Below are positions 9,141 to 17,867 of a DNA stretch of 64,000 nt, piece by piece. The DNA comes from Alcanivorax sp. Lineage in GTDB: Bacteria; Pseudomonadota; Gammaproteobacteria; Pseudomonadales; Alcanivoracaceae. The notes below the pieces were generated by a model. That model worked only from the letters and a program-made list of their open reading frames with translations, was not told the origin of the DNA and did no database searches. The translations under genes were made by a program, and so were the position numbers. Location: the NCBI GenBank assembly GCA_022565695.1, contig JAIUME010000001.1, positions 62,001 to 126,000 of the forward strand. The letters run 5' to 3'. Each line of letters begins with the position of its first letter. The first letter of the stretch is position 1.

Positions 9141-11315
9141 ATGTCGCAGACACCCTACTCATCACAAATCACGCTATGTCTGTTGCTGATTGTTGCGGGT
9201 AGCAGCAATGCCAGCACAAACGCCAACACAATGCGCCCGATGAGCGAAGGCGAGATGTCGTCTGTATCCGGTCGCGACGGCATTGCCGTGTTGCTGAACT
9301 CATCGGGCATTGCCATTGAATCCATCGCCGTGCATGCCGATGAAGGCACCGCCGATGCTGGTGTGCTGCGTGCGCGGAATATAACCTATACACCACTTGA
9401 ACCCAACGCCACCTGGTTTACTGCCACGCTGGATGTCGGTACGGATCCCGACGGCGATGTCCGCATTGCTTATAATGCGGATATGGCTGCTACCCGGTTC
9501 CGCCTCGGCAGCCTTGATCTGGGCCATGCCTCACAGCGATTTGGCGAGTGGGTGCTGGATGCCACCACGGCGTTTCGCATCAGCAATCATGGATTATTCG
9601 CCCATACCGCGCCCGACACCGGCGTCGCAGCCTTGTATCTTTCCCTGACTGATGCGGCGCTGTTCTATCACCCAACAGGTTATGCCGATGCAGGCATCAC
9701 ACTGGCAGAACTCGACTTTCTCTGGGACATGCCAACCGGCGTAATCGGCCTGAGCAACGATGGACTGCACATCGCCGGTGACGTGAATTACGGCGTATCC
9801 TTTGACTGGCTCTACAAGCATGACGCCTCCCAGACAGACAGCGCCGTCACCACCACTGACCGCCCGCTCCTGCAGCTGGGCTGGCGCGGCATGTTGTATG
9901 ACACCGATCTCACACTGGGCTCCGGCGGCGTCTGGCAAGGCAACGAGGTGGACGGCGCCGTTGACCAGAGTGCGCGCACTGAGGGCTTGCACATGAACAT
10001 CAGCTGGAACTATCGCAAGCACCACGACGATCCCTTCGATCCGGAGAACCACATGCGCTGGCGCCTGGGTCATGCCGGTCAGTTGCCGGGGGAGAGCCGC
10101 ATGGCACTGGCGTTTACAGACTGGCGGAATCTCACGGACAGCGATGGCAATCCAGCGGAAAAAGGCTTCTCCTTTCCCATCACGCTTGACGTGATACCTG
10201 CAGGCAGCAGCGGCCCGGGCGGGCTTTGCTGGGGCGGGAGCACCCATGGTAGCGGCTGTGAAGGCAGCATGCTGAATCTGCACGCCGGCAACATCAGCGG
10301 CTACACCCACGGCAGCAACCGCACCGATGGCGACGGCCTGCTGTTTGCCATACGCGACGGCAACCTGTTGGCCTATGCCAACCAGGTGATCGTGGATCCG
10401 GACGGCGTTTACAGCGACCCGGAACATTATCACTGGGGTCTGGTGTACACCTTGCCCAACATCAATGCCAATGTGGTCATGTATCCCGGCGGCAGTCTTT
10501 ACGATGCGGACAGCGGCTTCATCGCTGATATTCTGCTGATGAGTCAATCCTCCCGCGATGGCCAGGGCGATGTCATATGGCAGGAAGGGTCACATTTCAT
10601 GGTCGTGGATACCTGTCCGGGTGCCGGCATCGGCGGTTGCGATCGCGCCGTCAACATGGGATTTGGCATGGTGGGTGCCGACTTCCTGTTTGCAGGTGAC
10701 GACACGCGAATCTGGCTGCGGAATAACGATGACGGTAACGGCGGTATTGATCTGATGTCACCGCGCGCCCGCATGCAGCTTCGCGGCTTGCTTGCACTGA
10801 CGCGCGTACCGGACGGCCAGGACATGATGGCCATCGCGGGCTCGGACCTGAACCTGGAGGGGTTTGCCAATTTCCGCATTACGCCTCCGCCGCCCGGAGA
10901 GGCCTACCTCGGTTACAGCGCCGCGCTGCGACTGGGCGAGCTGAACAATACAGCGGACGCCACACTTGCCGGCGGTCAAGGCAGCTACTACGCCATCTAC
11001 GAACCCGGCCGCCCGGATGTGGCATTGAGCTTCACCGGCATCACCGGCGACGTTAGCCTCGAGGACGGGCGGCTTCAGGTTTACGGGCGCAACGAGAAAA
11101 GCGACGGATCACCGCCAGAGCTCGCACTGAGCAACACCATTCGCATCGGCGCCAGCGCAGCAGGGCGCATGGATGACGCGCACGCCGGCGCGCTGTTGCC
11201 GGGCGGTGCCGGCGGGCAGGTGCTGCGTAGCGACGTGTACTTCGGGAACGACCGTCTCGGCGAGATGGTCATCCCTGGCGCCACGCTGAAGAGCAGTATC
11301 AGTCTCACGCCTTGA
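9141..11315 (+). CDS. secreted protein 4 of the four-gene cluster, DUF6160-like
   Basis: 724 residues, the largest of the cluster, with GAGGAG upstream of the ATG. A signal peptide is followed by MRPMSEGEMSSVSGRDGIAV and then SGIAIESIAVHADEG, the closest match in the cluster to the DUF6160-type start motif (an acidic helix, then a G-x-x-GI strand, then a D-x-G turn). The rest is a long series of beta strands with polar loops, as in surface or pilus-associated proteins. It ends 18 bases before the convergent PepSY gene. Function unknown; an outer-membrane or surface appendage role is an inference from architecture only. Confidence 0.68.
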   Translation: MSQTPYSSQITLCLLLIVAGSSNASTNANTMRPMSEGEMSSVSGRDGIAVLLNSSGIAIESIAVHADEGTADAGVLRARNITYTPLEPNATWFTATLDVGTDPDGDVRIAYNADMAATRFRLGSLDLGHASQRFGEWVLDATTAFRISNHGLFAHTAPDTGVAALYLSLTDAALFYHPTGYADAGITLAELDFLWDMPTGVIGLSNDGLHIAGDVNYGVSFDWLYKHDASQTDSAVTTTDRPLLQLGWRGMLYDTDLTLGSGGVWQGNEVDGAVDQSARTEGLHMNISWNYRKHHDDPFDPENHMRWRLGHAGQLPGESRMALAFTDWRNLTDSDGNPAEKGFSFPITLDVIPAGSSGPGGLCWGGSTHGSGCEGSMLNLHAGNISGYTHGSNRTDGDGLLFAIRDGNLLAYANQVIVDPDGVYSDPEHYHWGLVYTLPNINANVVMYPGGSLYDADSGFIADILLMSQSSRDGQGDVIWQEGSHFMVVDTCPGAGIGGCDRAVNMGFGMVGADFLFAGDDTRIWLRNNDDGNGGIDLMSPRARMQLRGLLALTRVPDGQDMMAIAGSDLNLEGFANFRITPPPPGEAYLGYSAALRLGELNNTADATLAGGQGSYYAIYEPGRPDVALSFTGITGDVSLEDGRLQVYGRNEKSDGSPPELALSNTIRIGASAAGRMDDAHAGALLPGGAGGQVLRSDVYFGNDRLGEMVIPGATLKSSISLTP

Positions 11316-11333
11316 GCGCATCAGCCTGAACTG

Positions 11334-12068
11334 TCAGCGCTTACGCACCAGCCGGCTGGCCCAGGTCCAGGCGCCGCTGAGTGCCAGCAGGGTCATCAGC
11401 AGCGCCGCCGCATTGATCACCCAGACACCGGCACGGCCAAACAGTCTGCCGCTGTGCAGATCCAGCATCACCCGTTCCCGGCTGATGCCCGGCAAGGGCG
11501 CGCCTTGCGCCAGCTCATGGCGTAACGTGTCCGGCAAAGGTGTCTCCCGGGCCCAGTCAACCGTATCTTCATCACTGTCACGCCATGCACCCGTGAAATC
11601 ATCAAACAGATGGGTGCCAGCATGACTTTGCAGCAACAACTGTCCGCCGCTATCCAGGCCAAGTCGCTGCCCCCCGTCAGGCACGCCGCTCAGGGTTTCT
11701 ATCAGCGCACCCTTGTGATCCAGCAATAGCATGCTGTCACCACAGATCGCGGCAATCAGATCCTGATGGTTCACTGCACCCACCAGCGCATGCGGACAGC
11801 GCGCTACCTGGGTTGTATTGAACAGCAGGCGGCCACCCTGCCGGGCAAGCCAGTGACCCTCTGCCTGATACCCGGTCTCCGGCACATCCGGTGGCACACC
11901 GTACAACCAGGACAGAACAGAGGCGTGCACCGGCTCATGTTGCCAACCGCGCCAGTCACTGACACTGATCAGCACCCCCGTGATCACCAGAAACAGAATC
12001 GGCAACAGCAAGAACAACCCGAGCCACCGATGCCAACGCAACCAGCGGCCACGCCGCGCGCGGGTCAT
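11334..12068 (-). CDS. PepSY-type inner-membrane protein
   Basis: 244 residues. An N-terminal WHRWLGLFLLLPILFLVITG segment is the typical first helix of PepSY-associated membrane proteins. A periplasmic domain of about 150 residues follows, and a final helix (INAAALLMTLLALSGAWTW) ends in LVRKR. Such proteins often act as membrane electron-transfer or anchor partners of FMN-binding and ferric-reductase-like proteins. It is the last gene of the leftward MpaB operon and overlaps the FMN-binding gene by four bases (ATGA), so the two are made together. The heme ligands that full reductases carry are not evident, so a catalytic role is not claimed. Confidence 0.75.
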   Translation of the reverse strand: MTRARRGRWLRWHRWLGLFLLLPILFLVITGVLISVSDWRGWQHEPVHASVLSWLYGVPPDVPETGYQAEGHWLARQGGRLLFNTTQVARCPHALVGAVNHQDLIAAICGDSMLLLDHKGALIETLSGVPDGGQRLGLDSGGQLLLQSHAGTHLFDDFTGAWRDSDEDTVDWARETPLPDTLRHELAQGAPLPGISRERVMLDLHSGRLFGRAGVWVINAAALLMTLLALSGAWTWASRLVRKR

Positions 12069-12625
12069 CGGCTCAGGGCCTCGTCATGCAGCCGCAGCAC
12101 CAGGCGCGACACCCGCGTCACGGCATCCACGGAGAGGGTCGCGCCGGTGATGTTGTCGATAGACCGGTCCAGGCGATTACCATTGGCCAGCACGGCACCC
12201 TCGAACTGACGAGTAAAGAAACGTTCGTGCACTTCGCCGCCGCGGGGTTCGCGGTACACCAGGATACGCACATGCTCGATGCCGTGCTCACCGACGACCA
12301 GCCCCATGGTAATGGGATACTCCTTGCCGATTTCTTCCATGATCCAGGCGGTGCGCTCACCGTCTCGCCAGTACCGTTGCCGGGCACTGCCCAGGCGCCG
12401 TTCGAGAATCTGCTCTGCATCATCACGTAACGCCTGATCCAGTATCAGAAACTGGAGGCGGGGTGAGCCTTCCTCGAACGAAAACGCCAGGAATTCATCG
12501 TTGCTCATATACCGGATATGGCCGCTATAACTGCTGGCTGCCATAGCCATAAACAGGCAAACACTCCCCAGCAGTAACCTGCTGAGGCGTGTATTTGCAT
12601 CACTCACGCCGCACATAAGCTTCAT
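12065..12625 (-). CDS. FMN-binding domain protein, exported
   Basis: 186 residues: an N-terminal membrane or signal segment (LLLGSVCLFMAMAAS) and a C-terminal FMN-binding domain. Near residue 160 it has SIDNITGATLS, the motif where the flavin transferase ApbE attaches FMN to a threonine outside the cytoplasm. The start overlaps the stop of the LolB-MpaB fusion gene by one base (TGATG), and the stop overlaps the PepSY gene. It is thus a likely electron carrier made in step with an exported oxygenase-like lipoprotein. Covalent FMN is known for the family; its redox partner here is inferred. Confidence 0.82.
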   Translation of the reverse strand: MKLMCGVSDANTRLSRLLLGSVCLFMAMAASSYSGHIRYMSNDEFLAFSFEEGSPRLQFLILDQALRDDAEQILERRLGSARQRYWRDGERTAWIMEEIGKEYPITMGLVVGEHGIEHVRILVYREPRGGEVHERFFTRQFEGAVLANGNRLDRSIDNITGATLSVDAVTRVSRLVLRLHDEALSR

Positions 12626-14286
12626 CAGTTGACCAGGCGCTCCTGCCCCATCAGCGTGCGGATCAGCCAGCGCTGATAGAAACCGGGCCGTTCGCCATCA
12701 AGACGGGCATGTGCCTCATGATGAAAGGGGTTGTTTTCCAGTCGGCCCGGCAGCACCCAGGAAGTGACACGCGCGCTGTTCTTGATCCAGAAGTAATTCG
12801 TTTTCTGCCATGCCCCATAATTGATATCGTATTTCTCGCGCACTTCTTCCGGCAGATTGGCGGCCGTCGAAATACGCTGCGCCCACATGGGGAAGATCAG
12901 AAAGACGGACTGCGGCCGGAACAGATCCTCGCGCAACTGCTGCGTCGCATCAGTGACGGTCAGCTGCTCGCTGGCCCACATGGCTTCGTTATAGGCCACG
13001 AACTCATTCCAGGTGCGCGGCAAGGCGTCTTCCGGGATGCCAAATACCATCGCGAACAGTTTGCTCTCCTGGTAGAACTGCTCTTTTTCTTCGTCCGTGA
13101 GCTTGCCCTTGATCTGCTCATACATCTTCGCCAGCGTTTCCCACAGGGTGGAATGCACCCAGATCATGGCGTTGATTTCGTTCGCCCGGTACTCGGTGCC
13201 CTGTTTGAAGGCGCCCGCATCATAGGACATGTCGCCTTCGATGGATTCGTGGATCGCATGCACCTGGTTGGCCGAGCCCATGACCTGCGGCATGCTGCCG
13301 TAAACGATGCTGAAGACATGCTGAAAGGTGCGACGTGCGCGACCCAGCGGGTCATCTCGCACTACCGAGTGCTCATCCACGCCGCGGGTGACCCAGGGGT
13401 GCGCGTTCTGCAGCAACAGCGCGCGTCCGGCGCCCAGGCCGCCCGGTGCCATGGGGGCCTGCAGTTTCCACATCATCGAGTCCGGCCCATAAAGGCCAAC
13501 GCGCGGATCAGGGATCTTGCCGTGCACCTTGTACAGCTGCGCGCAGAAAGCCTCGCGATCTACCCAGCGTGGCATCGGCGCTGAACCATCGGCCGGCACC
13601 AGTTCGGCCACCCGGTCTCGCCCTGGGTCGGCATCATCACTGACTGCGCCCGGATGCCCGGCGCCTGGCAAAAAATCTCTGGGGCAAGGACTGGAGAGAT
13701 AGCCGGTTTCTGCACGCACGAGATCGATGTCGACACGCGTGCCGTTGCGTGTCATGCGCATGCGCTCCGGCAGCATGTAGTTGTTAACCCGCATCAGATT
13801 TCGATACTCAATGTCCCAGCCATCGTCTGTCATTGCCGTAATGTAGCCGGGCTTATCATGGGTCATCGACGCATCAGGCGTCGCTGGTAAACCCCGCAGC
13901 CAGTAAGCCATATGGTGCACGGGAAGCTGGTCCCGTATCGACAACGCCAGCTCACTGGTCTCCCTGTCTCGCGCCATCAAATGGAGGTCTGTGCCGTGCA
14001 TGTCTTCGGCACGCAGCACCGCGCCCGGCTCGCCCACCGGGGCATCCGGCAACAATCCCATATCGAAGCTGCCATTGATCTGCGTGAAGGTGAACCAGGT
14101 GTCTTCACGCCCTTGATCGCCGCGGATGCGCAGTCGGCCTTCAATCTGCCACTCCTCAAGGTTTTCGGCATCCGCCACTTCAAAGTCCGGGGCGCGCAGC
14201 GCGCCGCAGCCTTGCAGTGCGAGCAGCGGCAGTATCAGAAGTACTATCAGCACAGGCTTCATTGTTATTCTCATTATCGTGATCAT
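12625..14286 (-). CDS. LolB-like / MpaB (DUF2236) fusion lipoprotein
   Basis: 553 residues with an unusual two-domain build. A lipoprotein signal ends at LALQGC (Cys27); Gly at +2 predicts the outer membrane. Residues 40-195 look like LolB: an EWQIEGRLRI start, YWLRGLP near 128, a GWDIEYRNLMRV strand and LPERMRMT. Residues 258-520 are an MpaB/DUF2236 oxygenase-like domain with AHPWVTRGVDEHSVVRDDP (His296, His306), the conserved histidine region of this heme-associated family. The start overlaps the acyl-CoA ligase stop as ATGA; Met9 (MKPVL) is an alternative. Downstream FMN-binding and PepSY genes could supply electrons. A fusion of these two domains is not one I know as described. The MpaB half is firm; the LolB call rests on motif likeness. 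Confidence 0.75.
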   Translation of the reverse strand: MITIMRITMKPVLIVLLILPLLALQGCGALRAPDFEVADAENLEEWQIEGRLRIRGDQGREDTWFTFTQINGSFDMGLLPDAPVGEPGAVLRAEDMHGTDLHLMARDRETSELALSIRDQLPVHHMAYWLRGLPATPDASMTHDKPGYITAMTDDGWDIEYRNLMRVNNYMLPERMRMTRNGTRVDIDLVRAETGYLSSPCPRDFLPGAGHPGAVSDDADPGRDRVAELVPADGSAPMPRWVDREAFCAQLYKVHGKIPDPRVGLYGPDSMMWKLQAPMAPGGLGAGRALLLQNAHPWVTRGVDEHSVVRDDPLGRARRTFQHVFSIVYGSMPQVMGSANQVHAIHESIEGDMSYDAGAFKQGTEYRANEINAMIWVHSTLWETLAKMYEQIKGKLTDEEKEQFYQESKLFAMVFGIPEDALPRTWNEFVAYNEAMWASEQLTVTDATQQLREDLFRPQSVFLIFPMWAQRISTAANLPEEVREKYDINYGAWQKTNYFWIKNSARVTSWVLPGRLENNPFHHEAHARLDGERPGFYQRWLIRTLMGQERLVN

Positions 14287-15959
14287 TTTCGCAGCGCCTT
14301 CTTGTCGATTTTGCCAACGGATGTCAGAGGAATGGCCTCGACGAAGAAAATCTCGCGCGGCACCTTGTACGGGGACATCTGTGAACGACAGTAGGCCTCA
14401 AGCTCCTCGCGTCTGGCGGCCTCGTCCTGCAGCTGGCCTGGCATCCCCTGCACGTACAGCTGCACAATATCGTTGCCCGGCCGCTTCTCGTCCGCGCGCC
14501 CTACCACGGCGCACATCGCCACCCAGGGCAATGCCTGTACCTTGTTTTCCAATTCCACGGAAAACACCTTGAAGCCCCCCACAATCAGCATGTCCTTGCT
14601 GCGATCACAGATGGTCACATAGCCGTCTTCATCCATGACGCCGATATCGCCGGTGTGCATCCACACCAGGCCGTCGTGCTCACGCAATGCTTCTGCAGTG
14701 GCCTCTGGCATGGCCAGATAGCCGGGCATCACCTGCGGGCCGGCCACAATGACTTCACCGGGCTCCCCCGGCGGCATCTGCGTCACACCATCTTCAGCAT
14801 CCACGATACGCACCTGCGTCCCCGGCACCGGTACGCCGACGCTGCCGGGCTTGAAGCGCTTCGCCGGGTTGAGCGTCTGTACCGGGCTGGTTTCTGTCAT
14901 GCCATAGACTTCGCAGAACTTGTCCGCACCGATGATCTCCGCCAGCCGCGCCACTTCCTCCCGCGCAAAAGGCGCTGCGCCGGATACCGCGGTATGCATG
15001 TCGGTAAAGTCCAGCGCGCGGAAGCCCTCATGCTGGCACAGCATCTGGTATAACGCCGGCACCGCCGCAATGATGGTGGGCATACGCAACTGCATTTCGC
15101 TGACGAAATGATCGATATTGCGCGGATCCGGAATCAGCATGAAGGTCGCGGCAGTGCGCAGCGAATTGAACAGCACTGCTGCACCACCAATGTGAAACAG
15201 CGGAAACGCCGAGGCGACAATTTCCTGGCCAAGGCGATAGCCGTAGAACACATCGGCCTGCACATTGTTGGTGAACAGGTTGCGCGACGTCAGCCGGGCA
15301 CCCTTGGGCGCGCCTGTCGTGCCGCCGGTATATTGCAGATAAAGCACATCGTCCATGCCGGTATGGCTCGCGCTCGGCGCTTCCGGGATCGGCTCTCCTG
15401 CACCAGGCAGATGGTCCACCAGCGACAGGACTTTGGCGTCACCGCACATTTCTTCAAACGGTGTGATCTCGCCCCCCATCATGTCGGCGGGATTGCTTAC
15501 CAGCACGGCGCGCAGTGAGCGCATCTTGCGTGCCGCATGGGTGACCACCTGCTCCCATAGCGGTTGCAGTGTCAGCAGCACAGTAATGCGTGCATCGTTA
15601 CCCTGGTGAATCACCTCAGGCGGCGTCATCAGCGGCGATACGCTGGTGCACACCATCCCCAACCGGGCTGCGGCGATGAAAGCCACCACATATTGCGGTG
15701 TATTCGGCAGATGCAGCCCCAGCACGTCGCCTTTGCGGCAGCCCAGCGAGGTCAGCAGCCCCGCCATACGGTCAGCCAGCTGATCCAGGTCGCGGTAAAC
15801 GATACTGCGCCCGAGAAATACCAGCGCTTCGCGCTCAGGAAATTCCTCACCGTGGCTGCGCACATAATCCGACAAGGTCTTGTTGGGCACCTCCGGCACT
15901 CTGTGCCAGTCCAGGCCCATCGCTTTGTAGGTTTTCAGCCAGGGGTAATCCGGTGTCAT
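14283..15959 (-). CDS. AMP-dependent acyl-CoA synthetase/ligase
   Basis: 558-residue ANL-superfamily ligase that activates a carboxylic acid to its CoA thioester through an acyl-AMP. Motifs in order: YTGGTTGAPKGA (P-loop), YGMTETSP, the TGDIG aspartate motif and the C-terminal SVGKIDKKALRK with the catalytic lysine. The ATG at 15959 is chosen because it overlaps the upstream MpaB stop as ATGA and follows GGAG. A longer frame to 16079 is only open sequence. Length and motifs suit medium- or long-chain fatty acid or related aromatic acid ligases. Its place between two MpaB genes suggests it activates the acid released by oxygenation or a fatty acid entering beta-oxidation. Confidence 0.9.
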   Translation of the reverse strand: MTPDYPWLKTYKAMGLDWHRVPEVPNKTLSDYVRSHGEEFPEREALVFLGRSIVYRDLDQLADRMAGLLTSLGCRKGDVLGLHLPNTPQYVVAFIAAARLGMVCTSVSPLMTPPEVIHQGNDARITVLLTLQPLWEQVVTHAARKMRSLRAVLVSNPADMMGGEITPFEEMCGDAKVLSLVDHLPGAGEPIPEAPSASHTGMDDVLYLQYTGGTTGAPKGARLTSRNLFTNNVQADVFYGYRLGQEIVASAFPLFHIGGAAVLFNSLRTAATFMLIPDPRNIDHFVSEMQLRMPTIIAAVPALYQMLCQHEGFRALDFTDMHTAVSGAAPFAREEVARLAEIIGADKFCEVYGMTETSPVQTLNPAKRFKPGSVGVPVPGTQVRIVDAEDGVTQMPPGEPGEVIVAGPQVMPGYLAMPEATAEALREHDGLVWMHTGDIGVMDEDGYVTICDRSKDMLIVGGFKVFSVELENKVQALPWVAMCAVVGRADEKRPGNDIVQLYVQGMPGQLQDEAARREELEAYCRSQMSPYKVPREIFFVEAIPLTSVGKIDKKALRK

Positions 15960-16912
15960 GTTCGGCTCCATGTGTAGGCCTCGGGGTGTTTTTCTGCATC
16001 GCGCATGGCACGCCGCGCCAACGTGATGTAGCGCATGCGCTGTGGCATCATCCGATGTATCACACGATAGATACGGCACCAGCGGCGAAAACGGCGTTCG
16101 TCCTTGTCGGTCCAGGGAATATTGAAGTGCTCACGAAACACCGGGGGCAGCGTACCCAGTGTGTTGAAACGCAAGAGGCGCCCTGTTACCTGAAGTGACA
16201 GGCGCCACACGAATTCCGGCAGCCCTTTCACAGGCGGACGCGGCTGATCGAAATAGTAGCTGTCACTGAGCAGGTCCTTGGCGACCTCGCCCATTTCCAG
16301 ACGCCCGGTAATGATGCGCTCGAAGTATTCCCAGTACTCTGCTTCTGTGGCCGGCAGATCCTGATCGCGCACACCCAGCAATAGCCCGAACTGGCGCCAT
16401 TCGCGGAACATCTCTTGCCGTTGTTCCGGCGTCGGCGGCGTGCCGAACAGTTCATGCATGCGGATACTGGCGTCGTAGCCGGTCACATGGACCCAGCCAT
16501 AGGCCTCCGGGTCCAGCGCAAAATAACGCTTACCGTTTTTGTCCACGCCCTTGATGCTGCGATGCAGTTCGCGCAGCACTTTGCCTTTTTGAATGGCATC
16601 ATCCCGGCGTGCATAGACCACTGGCCAGAGCATCTGCGTGGACCGCTTGGCCCGGCCCCAGGGGTCCGTGCGGTATACCGAATGCTCGCCAACGCCCGCA
16701 TCGATCACCGGATGAGCCACCTGCATCAGGAACGCCTGGGGCAGCATCAGGTGAAAACGCCAGGAACCGAAATCGCGCCAGGTATGGGAATCCGGCCCCA
16801 GGGTGTCGAGCTGATTCTGCTCGTCCGCAGAGCGGCCTTCGACTGCGTTGCCCGATGGTGACCTGGGCGCCTCGAATATCTGCTTTTCGGGAAGTACGGC
16901 CTCAGAGGACAT
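15956..16912 (-). CDS. MpaB/DUF2236 oxygenase-family protein, cytoplasmic
   Basis: 318 residues without a signal peptide. The central block AHPVIDAGVGEHSVYRTDP (His67, His77) is nearly identical in spacing to the block in the LolB-MpaB fusion, so the two are paralogous. The family includes the fungal mycophenolic-acid cleavage enzyme MpaB and bacterial rubber oxygenase Lcp, which cleave C=C bonds using b-type heme. The start follows AGGAG by seven bases. It is the first structural gene after the TetR gene, directly behind the operator-like repeat. Substrate unknown; an unsaturated lipid or isoprenoid is a reasonable guess from the neighbouring acyl-CoA ligase. Confidence 0.85.
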   Translation of the reverse strand: MSSEAVLPEKQIFEAPRSPSGNAVEGRSADEQNQLDTLGPDSHTWRDFGSWRFHLMLPQAFLMQVAHPVIDAGVGEHSVYRTDPWGRAKRSTQMLWPVVYARRDDAIQKGKVLRELHRSIKGVDKNGKRYFALDPEAYGWVHVTGYDASIRMHELFGTPPTPEQRQEMFREWRQFGLLLGVRDQDLPATEAEYWEYFERIITGRLEMGEVAKDLLSDSYYFDQPRPPVKGLPEFVWRLSLQVTGRLLRFNTLGTLPPVFREHFNIPWTDKDERRFRRWCRIYRVIHRMMPQRMRYITLARRAMRDAEKHPEAYTWSRT

Positions 16913-16926
16913 ATGCCTGCTCCTGA

Positions 16927-16958
16927 CAATGAGATAAATATGAAAATATGTCTCATTG
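16927..16958 (-). promoter_or_regulatory. operator-like inverted repeat at the MpaB operon promoter
   Basis: Perfect 8-bp arms CAATGAGA (16927-16934) and TCTCATTG (16951-16958) flank an AT-rich 16-base centre. It overlaps the predicted -10 box of the MpaB operon and lies next to a TetR gene, the normal arrangement for autoregulated repression. Binding by that TetR protein is inferred, not shown. Confidence 0.6.
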
Positions 16959-16971
16959 CAGACACAAGCAA
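16943..16971 (-). promoter_or_regulatory. predicted sigma-70 promoter for the MpaB operon
   Basis: Read on the minus strand, TTGCTT (16966-16971) and TATTTT (16943-16948) are separated by exactly 17 bases. The predicted transcript would start inside the inverted repeat and give a leader of about 25 bases with an AGGAG ribosome site. Confidence 0.5.
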
Positions 16972-17040
16972 GCCGGTCATACAGATTTCCGGTTACCGTT
17001 TACGACACAAAACGCCATGCCGGCGACGGTTCAGGTCAGC

Positions 17041-17070
17041 TGATCAGGGCGTATCAGAAAGTATCAGGGA
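17041..17070. repeat. 10-bp tandem repeat spanning the TetR stop codon
   Basis: Three consecutive 10-mers, TGATCAGGGC, GTATCAGAAA and GTATCAGGGA, share the TATCAG core. The last contains the TetR stop codon. The unit is not a multiple of three, unlike most other end-of-gene repeats in this window. Confidence 0.45.
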
Positions 17071-17693
17071 GTCAGGATCGGACGCAGGTAGGTCTCGGTG
17101 AACGCACGCACGCTCTTTTCATTGTCGGGAGAAATGACACCATCAGGGCTCAGCACCAGCGACTGCATCAGGCGCAGCAACAGCTCGGCGCTTTGCTCGG
17201 CGGGCCGGCGGCTGATGGCCCCGGCCTTCTGCCCTTTGCGGATCTGCGAGGCCAGATAGAGACGACTGAAGGTCATCACCTGAGGCAGGCTGCGCGTCAG
17301 ATACGGCAGGATGTATTCCGGCTCGGCATCCAGCAGGCGCACCAGCAACGGGTGATTGAAGGCCCCCAGCGTGGCCAGCACGAACGCCTCCAGCAAGGCA
17401 TCCAGCGGCGAGCTGAATGCCTGCAGCTGCTTTTCGATCTGGCTGAGATGGCGCTGGCATTCACGCAGGATCACTGCCTGGATCAGTTGGTCCTTGTCGC
17501 CGAAACGCCGGTATACCGTTGCCCGGCCGATGCCCGCCCGCAGGGCAACATCTTCCATGGTGGTACGGCGCATGCCGGACTCGATAAACAGCGCCAGCCC
17601 GGCATCAAGAATCTGCTCGTGCTTCGCATCACCACTGGCCACAGGCAGGTCACGACTGAGTGCCAGCGGCGGGGCGGGTTGCTGTTCACGCAT
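17064..17693 (-). CDS. TetR/AcrR family transcriptional regulator of the MpaB operon
   Basis: 209 residues. The start at 17693 follows AGGAG by seven bases; the open frame to 17816 is upstream sequence. The N-terminal helix-turn-helix reads MEDVALRAGIGRATVYRRFG, standard for the family; the C-terminal ligand domain is helical. It precedes the MpaB operon on the same strand with 151 bases between, in which a promoter and an inverted repeat overlap. It also faces the molybdopterin oxidoreductase gene, which may be co-regulated. The inducer is unknown; a fatty acid or acyl-CoA would suit the operon. Confidence 0.88.
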   Translation of the reverse strand: MREQQPAPPLALSRDLPVASGDAKHEQILDAGLALFIESGMRRTTMEDVALRAGIGRATVYRRFGDKDQLIQAVILRECQRHLSQIEKQLQAFSSPLDALLEAFVLATLGAFNHPLLVRLLDAEPEYILPYLTRSLPQVMTFSRLYLASQIRKGQKAGAISRRPAEQSAELLLRLMQSLVLSPDGVISPDNEKSVRAFTETYLRPILTP

Positions 17694-17867
17694 TGACGGG
17701 CTCCTGCTCTTTCTGTCGTGTTGGGCACGGCTTATTCGGAGAATAGTAAACGGCTTCACGCCAGGCACGCGGCTAAACCATACAACATTCTGTTTTTTGT
17801 GTATCGGGCTGGCCATCCTCCTCAGGCATGATTGAGTGCTATCGCATCAGGCTATCCGGAGGTGAAG

